12,871 nucleotides of DNA, taken from assembly GCA_902806015.1 (NCBI GenBank), contig CADCUZ010000050.1, forward strand, positions 1 through 12,871, in the 5' to 3' direction. Origin of the DNA: an uncultured Rubrobacteraceae bacterium (lineage in GTDB: Bacteria > Actinomycetota > Rubrobacteria > Rubrobacterales > Rubrobacteraceae). The position numbers and the translations under genes were made by a program. The first letter of the stretch is position 1, and each line of letters starts with the position of its first letter. Under the pieces are notes generated by a model that had not been told where the DNA came from, searched no databases, and saw only the letters and a list, made by a program, of their open reading frames with translations. Shown in pieces: positions 5,160 to 11,972 of this stretch.

Positions 5160-6581
5160 TTACCACCGGGCCTTGAGCTGGCGGGCGGCGCGGGCCTCGT
5201 TGAGGCGGCGAGTCGGGGCTCCCTTCGGGGCCTCTTCGAGCTCCTCGGTCCGGCTCTCGGCGAGCTCCAGGAGGGCGCCGACGAAGTCGTCTAGGGTCTC
5301 CTTGGACTCCGTCTCGGTGGGCTCTATGAGCATGGCCTCTTTGACGACGAGGGGGAAGTAGATGGTGGGCGGGTGGTAGCCGTGGTCGATGAGGCCCTTG
5401 GCGATGTCCAGCGCCTTCATGCCTTTCGGTGGCTGCACGACTACCTCGTGCTTGCAGAGCTCGTCGTAGGGGACGCGGTAGGTCCCCCCGAGCCGAGCCC
5501 TGACATAATTGGCGTTCAGCACGGCCATGTCCGTCACGTTCCGGAGGTCCGGGCCATGCATCTTGATGTAGTTCCATGCCCGGAGCATCTGGCCGAAGTT
5601 GCCGTGGAACCCCGCCACCCGCCCTATGCTGTTGTCGGGCCGGACAAAGCTGTAGTTCTCCCCCCGCTTCTCGATCGTCGGGTCGGGGCGGAAGGAGGCG
5701 AGACTTTCGGAGCAGGCGATGGCGCCGCATCCGGGGCCGCCGCCGCCGTGGGGGGTGGAGAAGGTTTTGTGAAGGTTGAAGTGCATCACGTCCACGCCGG
5801 CCTCGGCGGGGCGCATGCGGCCGAGGTTGGCGTTCATGTTCGCGCCGTCCATGTACAGGAAGGCGCCGGCCTCGTGGAGGACCTCGGCTATCTCCTTGAT
5901 ATTCCGCTCGTAGACGCCGCACGTATTCGGGTTCGTGATCATCAAGGCCGCGGTCGTCTCGTCCACAAGCTCCCGCAGCTCATCGACGTCCACGCACCCG
6001 TGCTCGTCGAGCCCGATCTCCCTTGCCTTAAAATCCGCCATCGAAGCGGTAGCCGGGTTGGTCCCGTGCGCCGTCGAGGGAACCAGAACGGTCGTTCTCC
6101 CGTAGTCCCCGTTGACCTCGAAGAACTTTTTGACCATGAGTATGCTCGTCAACTCGCCCTGCGCACCCGCCAGCGGCTGCAACGAGACGGCCGGCAGACC
6201 GGAGACCTCGGAGAGGAAATCCTGCAGCTCGTGCATGACCTTTAGCGCCCCTTGCGCCTGCGTCTCCGGCTGGAGCGGGTGGAGGCCGGCGAAGCCCGGC
6301 ATGTTGGCGGCGACCTCGTTGGCGCGGGGGTTGTGCTTCATCGTACAGGAGCCGAGGGGGTAGAAGTTTGTGTCTATGCCCCAGTTCTGGCGAGAGAGGT
6401 TGGTATAGTGACGCACCACGGTCGGCTCGTCGACCTCGGCCAGGCGCGGCTTCTCCTTGCGGAGCGCCTCCTTCGGGAGGACCTTTCGGAGATCGGCCTC
6501 CCCCACGTCGTTTTTCGGGAGGGTGTAGCCCCGGCGGCCCTCGCGGCCTTTGTCCCGGATCAGGTTATCTAGCACCCGCAA
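5160..6581 (-). CDS. gcvPB: Glycine decarboxylase subunit 2 (P-protein C-terminal half)
   Basis: With GcvPA this forms the split, alpha2beta2-type PLP glycine decarboxylase. It is 473 aa, close to other split-type subunits. The PLP-binding lysine is Lys272 in NLHKTFSTPHGGGGPG. Also visible are RHYTNLSRQNWGIDTNFYPL (57-76), the start of a family-typical stretch, TAHGTNPATASM (170-181), and FPLVVKEAMLIEPTETESK near the C-terminus. The start is uncertain: TTG at 6581 overlaps gcvPA by 17 nt, while GTG at 6575 overlaps by 11 nt; a GGGGGTGG lies upstream of both. The C-terminus ends two bases before gcvT. Confidence 0.96.
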   Translation of the reverse strand: MRVLDNLIRDKGREGRRGYTLPKNDVGEADLRKVLPKEALRKEKPRLAEVDEPTVVRHYTNLSRQNWGIDTNFYPLGSCTMKHNPRANEVAANMPGFAGLHPLQPETQAQGALKVMHELQDFLSEVSGLPAVSLQPLAGAQGELTSILMVKKFFEVNGDYGRTTVLVPSTAHGTNPATASMADFKAREIGLDEHGCVDVDELRELVDETTAALMITNPNTCGVYERNIKEIAEVLHEAGAFLYMDGANMNANLGRMRPAEAGVDVMHFNLHKTFSTPHGGGGPGCGAIACSESLASFRPDPTIEKRGENYSFVRPDNSIGRVAGFHGNFGQMLRAWNYIKMHGPDLRNVTDMAVLNANYVRARLGGTYRVPYDELCKHEVVVQPPKGMKALDIAKGLIDHGYHPPTIYFPLVVKEAMLIEPTETESKETLDDFVGALLELAESRTEELEEAPKGAPTRRLNEARAARQLKARW

Positions 6582-7854
6582 CCACCCCCACGAAAGCGTC
6601 GAGCTCTACTTTCGTCCTCTTCTCTGTCACCGCGATCAACATGCCCCCGTCCCCAAGGTCCAACCCACCGACCATGCCCGCATCGAGCAAAGCCTCGTTG
6701 GTCTTCTTTACGTCAGGCAACTCCACCACAAACTCCCACAAGAACGGCGCCTCCGGATGCCTAAGCCCGAAGCCCGAAGCCCGAAGCTTCTCGGCCAGAT
6801 AATGCGCCTTCGAGACGGAAAGCTCCGCCACCTCGCGCAGCCCCTGCGGCCCCATGAGCGCCGTGTAGACGGTGGCGGCGAGCGCCGTGAGCGCCTGGTT
6901 GGTGCAGATGTTCGAGTTCGCCTTGGCGCGGCGTATGTCCTGCTCGCGTCCGCGCAGGGTCAGGACGTAGGCGAGCTTGCCGTCCTGGTCCACGGTCTCG
7001 CCGCAGATGCGTCCAGGGAGTTGGCGGACAAATTTCTCCTTGGTCGCCATGTAGCCGGCGTAGGGGCCGCCGAAAAGGAGCGGCATCCCGAGTGGCTGGG
7101 CCTCGCCGACAGCCACGTCGGCCCCGAGGTTGCCGGGTGCTTCGAGGACGGCGAGCGAGACCGGGTCGCATACGGCGACCGAGAGCGCACCGACGCCGTG
7201 GGCCGCCTCCGAAGCGGCGGCTATATCTTCCACAACGCCAAAAAAGTTAGGGCTCTGAACGAAGACTCCCGAAGCGTCGTCCGGCACATCCGAGAAGTCC
7301 GTGGTCCCGTTCTCGAACGGAAGCTCGACGACCTCGACTCGGTAAGTCTCTATAACCTGACGGTAGCGGGGGTTCAGGCCCTTAGAGACGGCGACCTTGG
7401 GATCTTTTTTCGTCAACCGCGCGGTCATCAGCGCGGCTTCCGCGACGGCGTTGGCGCCATCGTAGACGGAGGCGTTCGAGATTTCGAGGCCGGTCAGCTC
7501 GGAGATGATGGACTGGAACTCGAAGATCGTTTGGAGGGTGCCCTGGCTGATCTCCGGCTGGTAGGGCGTGTACGAGGTCAGGAACTCGCCGCGCGAGATG
7601 ATCGCGCCGACCGTGGAGGGCACTATTCTGTCGTAGGCCCCGGCCCCGAGGAAGATCGGTAGCCCGGTGTCGTTCTCCTTCGACAGACGGTCCACATCCC
7701 TGAGCGCCTCGTACTCCGAGAGCGCCGGCGGAAGGCCCAACTTCCCCTCGAACTTCGGAGAGACGTCGGCGAAGAGGTCGTCGAGCGTCTCGACGCCGAT
7801 AACATCCAGCATCTCCCGTACGTCTTCTTCGGTGTGCGGTGTAAACCTCGCCAC
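6565..7854 (-). CDS. gcvPA: Glycine decarboxylase subunit 1 (P-protein N-terminal half)
   Basis: This is the partner subunit of the split P-protein, about 429 aa. Hallmarks are FTPHTEEDVREML at the N-terminus, FLTSYTPYQPEISQG, NASVYDGANAVAEA, KGLNPRYR, FGGPYAGYMATKEKFVRQLP and the RREQDIRR-like RGREQDIRRAKANSNI. I chose the GTG at 7854 because it puts the conserved FTPHTEE three residues from the start and has AAGGGGG nine nt upstream. The frame could begin at a TTG at 7905, but that lies inside the glycine riboswitch. A 7-bp tandem repeat (AGCCCGA on the + strand, three copies at 6764-6784) sits in the coding region at LRASGFGLR. Confidence 0.96.
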   Translation of the reverse strand: MARFTPHTEEDVREMLDVIGVETLDDLFADVSPKFEGKLGLPPALSEYEALRDVDRLSKENDTGLPIFLGAGAYDRIVPSTVGAIISRGEFLTSYTPYQPEISQGTLQTIFEFQSIISELTGLEISNASVYDGANAVAEAALMTARLTKKDPKVAVSKGLNPRYRQVIETYRVEVVELPFENGTTDFSDVPDDASGVFVQSPNFFGVVEDIAAASEAAHGVGALSVAVCDPVSLAVLEAPGNLGADVAVGEAQPLGMPLLFGGPYAGYMATKEKFVRQLPGRICGETVDQDGKLAYVLTLRGREQDIRRAKANSNICTNQALTALAATVYTALMGPQGLREVAELSVSKAHYLAEKLRASGFGLRHPEAPFLWEFVVELPDVKKTNEALLDAGMVGGLDLGDGGMLIAVTEKRTKVELDAFVGVVAGAR

Positions 7855-7887
7855 GCGGCAGTACCCCCTTGTCGGGTGAGCGTCTGT

Positions 7888-8090
7888 TTTTCCGCCCTGT
7901 CCCAAACCTGAGAGTGTTACCCCGTCGGCGTCGATCTAGCGGAGCTGACCGAACTCTCCAGGACGCCCTCGGGTCCGCGGTCCTTCTGCCTGAGAGATTC
8001 GGGGTGCTCTCGCAACCCTTTCACCTTCGGCGGTCGCTGCGGGGACTCCCCCACCCCCCGCGACTCTCTCCCACGGCCCTCATCGGGCTC
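7888..8090 (-). promoter_or_regulatory. Tandem glycine riboswitch with leader-linker kink-turn
   Basis: Read on the - strand, aptamer 1 (about 8076-7976) has GGGAGAG, GCCGAAGGTGAAA, then CTCTCAGGCAGAAGGACCG. Aptamer 2 (about 7970-7891) has CCTGGAGAG, CGCCGACGGGGTAACA, then CTCTCAGGTTTGGGACAGGG. These are the conserved blocks of the two-aptamer glycine riboswitch. Leader GCCC-GAT-GA-GGG (8088-8077) pairs with linker CCC-GA-GGGC (7973-7965) as a textbook kink-turn. Only about 20 nt separate aptamer 2 from the AAGGGGG ribosome site (7870-7864) of gcvPA, and no terminator is seen. Control is therefore probably translational, perhaps with ACCC/GGGT pairing hiding the site. The expected effect is activation of gcv by glycine. 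Confidence 0.93.
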
Positions 8091-8166
8091 AGTAAAGTTA
8101 GCACAAGTACCGGCGCGTGGCTTGCGAAGCCGAATACATCACCCGCTCACCGGCGAGCTCTAAATC

Positions 8167-9108
8167 TCAGTTGTAGTTATCGGAGGTGAGCCTGACCCCG
8201 TCCCTCGGGGCGAAGTGATCCTGAATGTACTTCTCGCCCTCGTCGCAGAAGAGGGTGACGACGTGCTCAATCTCCTGGTGGTTCTCCCTGACCTTCCTGG
8301 CGGATATGAGGTTGGCACCGCTGCTCGGCCCGACGAAGAGGCCGTGGCGTTTGGCGAGGCGGCGCATCTCCTCTACGGCCTCTGCGGAGTCCACGGCCAG
8401 AGTCTCGTCTACGAGCCTCTGGTGGCGCTGGAAGATGCCCGGTACGAAGCCGTCGGATATGCCCTCTATGAGGTGCTCCCCAACCTCGCCGCACAGGATC
8501 GTCGAGGACTCCGAGGGCTCCATCGCGAAGAGCCTGACGTCCGGGTTGGCCTCCCGGAAGGCCTGACCGACGCCGACGAGGGTGCCGCCGGTCCCCACCC
8601 CCATGACCAGTGCATCGGGGACGACGCCCTCGGGGAGCTGTTCCAAAATCTCCGGGCCAAGCCAGATGCGGTTCTCCTCGACGTTCCACTCGTTCTCGAA
8701 CTGGGAGGGGCAAAAGTAACCTGGCTCTCCGCCGAGCTCTTTGGCCTTTGCGAGAGCTTCGTCCACGTGGAAGTGGCCGATCTCCATCACGTCGGCCCCG
8801 AAGGCGCGGCTGATCGCGACGCGCTCCCCGCTCATCCCCTCGGGCATGACGACGAGCATCCTGTAGCCCTTGACGGCGGCTACCATCGAGAGGGCGTTGC
8901 CGGTGTTGCCGCTGGTGGCCTCGACGATGGTGTCGCCGTGCTTGAGGAGGCCCTCGTCTTCTGCCCGCTCTATCATGTATTTGGCGATGCGCGCCTTTAC
9001 GGAGCCCGAGGGGTTCAGGTGCTCCAGCTTGCAGTAGATGCCGTCGAGCTCGAGCATCGGCGTACCGCCGATGGCGTCGAGGATGCTCCCGGATAGTCCG
9101 TTCTTCAT
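8167..9108 (-). CDS. Cysteine-synthase-like PLP enzyme, 313 aa
   Basis: A fold-type II PLP enzyme of the CysK/CysM/CBS group, which replace the beta-substituent of activated serine, usually O-acetylserine with sulfide. The PLP lysine is Lys38 in NPSGSVKAR. The substrate loop is TSGNTGN (65-71), the phosphate-binding loop is GTGGT (172-176), and the C-terminal PSSGA (261-265) is conserved. Length is normal for CysK. The ATG at 9108 is preceded by GGGAGGT, and it starts 10 nt after the dehydrogenase gene; the longer frame to 9159 overlaps that gene. Why it belongs to a gamma-glutamyl operon is unclear: it could make cysteine or use another amino-acid substrate. The substrate cannot be told from sequence, so no gene symbol is given. 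It is the last gene before the glycine riboswitch. Confidence 0.88.
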   Translation of the reverse strand: MKNGLSGSILDAIGGTPMLELDGIYCKLEHLNPSGSVKARIAKYMIERAEDEGLLKHGDTIVEATSGNTGNALSMVAAVKGYRMLVVMPEGMSGERVAISRAFGADVMEIGHFHVDEALAKAKELGGEPGYFCPSQFENEWNVEENRIWLGPEILEQLPEGVVPDALVMGVGTGGTLVGVGQAFREANPDVRLFAMEPSESSTILCGEVGEHLIEGISDGFVPGIFQRHQRLVDETLAVDSAEAVEEMRRLAKRHGLFVGPSSGANLISARKVRENHQEIEHVVTLFCDEGEKYIQDHFAPRDGVRLTSDNYN

Positions 9109-9118
9109 TTCGACCTCC

Positions 9119-9886
9119 CTATTCGGGCGTGACGTATGCCCCGGAGAGACCGCCGTCAACCAGGAACGTGGAGGCCGTCATGTACGAGGACTCGTCCGAG
9201 GCCAGGAAGAGGGCGGCGTTGGCGATCTCGACGGCCTCGGCGAAGCGGCCCATCGGAAGATGGATGAGCCGCCTGGCCGCCCGCTCCGGGTCTTTGGCGA
9301 AGAGCTCCTGCAAGAGAGGCGTGTTCACGGGGCCGGGACAGAGCGCGTTGACGCGGACGCCCTGCCGGGCGAACTGGACGCCGAGCTCGCGGCTCATGGC
9401 GAGCACGCCTCCCTTGGAAGCGGTGTAGGAGATCTGGCTCGTCGCCGCCCCCATCACCGCCACGAACGAGGCCGTGTTAACGACGGACCCGCCGCCCCGC
9501 CCTAGCAGGTGCGGAATGCCGTGCTTGCAGCACAGGTAGACGGACTTCAGGTTGACGTTCTGCACCCGCTCCCAGGCGTCCATCTCCGTCTCCAGGATGG
9601 AGCCGTCGTCCGGCGGGGAAATCCCCGCGTTGTTGAAGAGCACGTCGATGCCGCCGAAACGCTCAGACGCCTCCCGGTACATCCTCTGAACGTCCTCGGG
9701 GTCGGCAGCGTCGGCGTGGACGTAGAGGCCGTCCACCTCCTCGGCCGTCCGCCTGCCGGGCTCGTCGGCGAGGTCGGCCACGCACACCCTTGCGCCCTCC
9801 TCGGCGAAGCGGCGGGCCGCCTCGCGCCCGATGCCGCTGGCGGCACCGGTTATGACGGCCACCTTGCCGCCCAGGCGACCCGGCAT
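9119..9886 (-). CDS. Short-chain dehydrogenase/reductase, 255 aa
   Basis: A classical SDR with all key motifs: TGAASGIG (13-20) for the cofactor, an Asp after the second strand (VCVAD, Asp38) that favours NAD over NADP, NNAG (85-88), and the catalytic Ser140, Tyr154 and Lys158 (YTASK), followed by PGPVNTPL. It is cytoplasmic. The ATG at 9886 follows the aldehyde dehydrogenase stop by one nt (TAG G ATG), with GGAGGAGGG just upstream, so the two are translationally coupled. In this operon the likely job is oxidising an alcohol of a gamma-glutamylated amine to the aldehyde used by its neighbour; that is inference from position. Substrate unknown. Confidence 0.93.
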   Translation of the reverse strand: MPGRLGGKVAVITGAASGIGREAARRFAEEGARVCVADLADEPGRRTAEEVDGLYVHADAADPEDVQRMYREASERFGGIDVLFNNAGISPPDDGSILETEMDAWERVQNVNLKSVYLCCKHGIPHLLGRGGGSVVNTASFVAVMGAATSQISYTASKGGVLAMSRELGVQFARQGVRVNALCPGPVNTPLLQELFAKDPERAARRLIHLPMGRFAEAVEIANAALFLASDESSYMTASTFLVDGGLSGAYVTPE

Positions 9887-9887
9887 C

Positions 9888-11249
9888 CTAGCCCTCCTCC
9901 GTGGAGATGTAGACGTTCTTCAGTTCGGTATAGTGGTCGAGGGCGTGCGGGCCGAGCTCGCGTCCGACGCCCGATTGCTTGAAGCCGCCGAACGGGGTGG
10001 CGACCCGGACGGAGGTGTTCGAGTTTACGGAGAGGACGCCCGTCTCGATGCGACGGGCGACGCGCAGGGCCTTCGCGCCGTTCTGCGTCCAGACGGAGCC
10101 GGAGAGGCCGTAGGGGGTGTCGTTCGCCTGGCGGACGGCATCGTCCTCGTCGTCGAAGGGGATCACCGCGACCACGGGACCGAAGATCTCTTCTCTGGCC
10201 GCCTTGTCGTCGTTGGAAACCGGCGCGAGCACGGTCGGCGGGTACCAGAAGCCTGTGCCCTCTGGCGCCGAACCACGCATCGCCACGGGCGCGTCTTCGG
10301 GGACGTAGGCGGCGACCCTCTCGCGGTGCTCGGCGGAGATGAGGGGCCCCATGTGGGTCGACTCGTCCAGCGGGTCCCCGACCTTCATGCCGGCGACGGC
10401 CGGCTCCATGAGGGCGAGAAAGTCGTCGAAGATATCTTGTTGTACGAGGATACGGGACCTCGCGCAGCAATCCTGCCCCGCGTTGCCGAAGACGGCGACG
10501 GGAGCGCTCGCGGCGGCCTTTTCGAGGTCGGCGTCAGCGAAGACGACGTTGGCTGACTTGCCGCCGAGCTCCAGCGTGACGCGTTTTATGGTTTCGGCGG
10601 CGCCGGCCATGATCCCGCGCCCCACCGCCGTCGAACCCGTAAAGGCGACCTTCGCGACGTCGTCGTGCTCGACGAGGCGCTGGCCGACCACGCTGCCGGG
10701 ACCGACAAGGACGTTGACGACGCCCTCAGGTATGCCGGCCTCGCGGGCGATCCTCTCGAACTCGAGCGCCGTTAGCGGGGTGAGCTCGGCGGGCTTTAGG
10801 ATGACGGTGTTCCCGGCAGCGAGGGCCGGGGCCATCTTCCAGCTCGCGATGGTCAGCGGGAAGTTCCACGGCACGATCAGGCCGACCACGCCGAGCGGCT
10901 CCCGGAACGTCACGTCCACGCCTCCCGAGACCGGGATGGTGTCGCCCAAGAGCCTCTCGGGCATCCCGGCGTAGTAGTGGAAGGTGTCGGCCACCATCCC
11001 CATCTCGCCCCTGGCGTCTTTGATGGGCTTTCCGGTGTCCCTGGATTCCAGTTGGGCCAGGTTCTCCCTCTCGGCCTCTAGCGCGTCTGCGAGGCGGCGC
11101 AGGAGTCGGGAGCGGTCGGCGGGCTCCACGTTACGCCATGACGGGAAGGCTTTCTTCGCGCGGGAGACCGCGACGTCGGCGTCTTCGGCGGTGGCAGGTT
11201 CGAGTCGTTCGACTACCTCTTCGGTGGCGGGGTTCAGGATCTCCAGCAA
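9888..11249 (-). CDS. NAD(P)-dependent aldehyde dehydrogenase, 453 aa
   Basis: An ALDH superfamily member that oxidises an aldehyde to the acid. Visible are PWNFPL (127-132, Asn129 in the active site), FTGSTAVG (203-210) of the Rossmann region, catalytic base Glu227 in LELGGKSANVVF, and nucleophile Cys261 in NAGQDCCAR. Near the C-terminus are EEIFGPVVAV and PFGGFKQSGVGRE. The style is that of betaine- or aminoaldehyde dehydrogenases, which also includes PuuC-type enzymes. The start is a TTG directly after the TAG of the preceding gene, with GGAGGT 7 nt upstream; the N-terminus is about 20-30 residues shorter than usual. The two genes are in the same frame, separated only by that TAG. The probable substrate is a gamma-glutamylated aminoaldehyde (inference). 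Confidence 0.94.
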   Translation of the reverse strand: MLEILNPATEEVVERLEPATAEDADVAVSRAKKAFPSWRNVEPADRSRLLRRLADALEAERENLAQLESRDTGKPIKDARGEMGMVADTFHYYAGMPERLLGDTIPVSGGVDVTFREPLGVVGLIVPWNFPLTIASWKMAPALAAGNTVILKPAELTPLTALEFERIAREAGIPEGVVNVLVGPGSVVGQRLVEHDDVAKVAFTGSTAVGRGIMAGAAETIKRVTLELGGKSANVVFADADLEKAAASAPVAVFGNAGQDCCARSRILVQQDIFDDFLALMEPAVAGMKVGDPLDESTHMGPLISAEHRERVAAYVPEDAPVAMRGSAPEGTGFWYPPTVLAPVSNDDKAAREEIFGPVVAVIPFDDEDDAVRQANDTPYGLSGSVWTQNGAKALRVARRIETGVLSVNSNTSVRVATPFGGFKQSGVGRELGPHALDHYTELKNVYISTEEG

Positions 11250-11972
11250 CTAGGATACCTCCGAGACTAGTGCTCTTATGAGCTGGCTCTTCTCATCCTC
11301 CTCGGGGTGCCAGAGCACGCCGAGCACGAACGGGCACGACGGGTCTTCGAGGGCCTCGACGGTCTCGTCGTCGGCCCTGGCCGTCACGGCGAGACCGACC
11401 CCGATCTTCTTGACGCCCTGGTGGTGGTGCGACTTTACCGGCGCCCGCTCGGCCCCGACGGCGCGGGCGATCAGCGAGCCTGGTTCAAGGTCGACGGCGT
11501 GGTCGGCGAAGGTGCCCGGGGTGTGGCGATGGTCCTCATGGCCGACCACGTCGGGGATGTGCTGCTCGAGGCCGCCGCCGTAGGCGACGTTGAGGACCTG
11601 CATCCCGCGGCAGATGCCCAAGGTGGGCATCTGCCGGTCTATGGCGGCGCGCACCAGGGCGAGTTCGTAGGCGTCGCGTTCTTCCTGCACCGGTCCGGTC
11701 TCGGGGTGGGGCTCCTCCCCGTAGAGTACGGGGTTCACGTCGCCGGCGCCGCCGGTCACGATCAGAGCATCTACGATATCCAACACCCCGTCCGGATCTT
11801 CGCTGTCTTCCGGGTCAGGGAGCAACAACACGGGCCTCCCACCCGCACGCTGCACCGCGCTCGCGTAGCTCGTGGGGCTTATAAAGGCTGGCACCTCGTT
11901 CCAGGCGCCGTAGCTGACCTTCTCGGTCGCGGCGGTCACGCCGACGGTCGGCCTCCTGCCGGACCTCCTCAT
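11250..11972 (-). CDS. Gamma-glutamyl hydrolase, class I glutamine amidotransferase-like (PuuD family)
   Basis: Peptidase C26/GATase1-type hydrolase, 240 aa, that cleaves gamma-glutamyl amide bonds such as gamma-Glu-GABA in the Puu pathway. The nucleophile elbow is LGICRGMQVLN with Cys121; the triad is completed by His222 and Glu224 in WHPEED. SHHHQ (181-185) and VTGGAGDVNP (72-81) are also family marks. The ATG overlaps the glutamine synthetase stop in an ATGA arrangement, so the two are coupled. Together with the upstream ligase and downstream dehydrogenases it closes a mask-oxidise-unmask cycle that returns glutamate. It is not named puuD because the substrate here may not be a polyamine derivative. 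Confidence 0.93.
   Translation of the reverse strand: MRRSGRRPTVGVTAATEKVSYGAWNEVPAFISPTSYASAVQRAGGRPVLLLPDPEDSEDPDGVLDIVDALIVTGGAGDVNPVLYGEEPHPETGPVQEERDAYELALVRAAIDRQMPTLGICRGMQVLNVAYGGGLEQHIPDVVGHEDHRHTPGTFADHAVDLEPGSLIARAVGAERAPVKSHHHQGVKKIGVGLAVTARADDETVEALEDPSCPFVLGVLWHPEEDEKSQLIRALVSEVS

Noticed and set aside
7855..7905. gcvPA start at the TTG at 7905
   Set aside because: It lies inside riboswitch aptamer 2, and the conserved N-terminus begins right after the GTG at 7854, which has a good ribosome site.
8077..8166. Promoter and terminator between the cysteine-synthase-like gene and the riboswitch
   Set aside because: Short hairpins such as GGCTT-CGC-AAGCC are present but lack a U-run, and no -35/-10 pair with proper spacing stood out.
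4678..9096. Long + strand frames opposite the gcv and cysteine-synthase-like genes (for example 5373-6245, 6550-7662, 8215-9096)
   Set aside because: They are antisense shadows of clearly conserved genes in high-G+C DNA.
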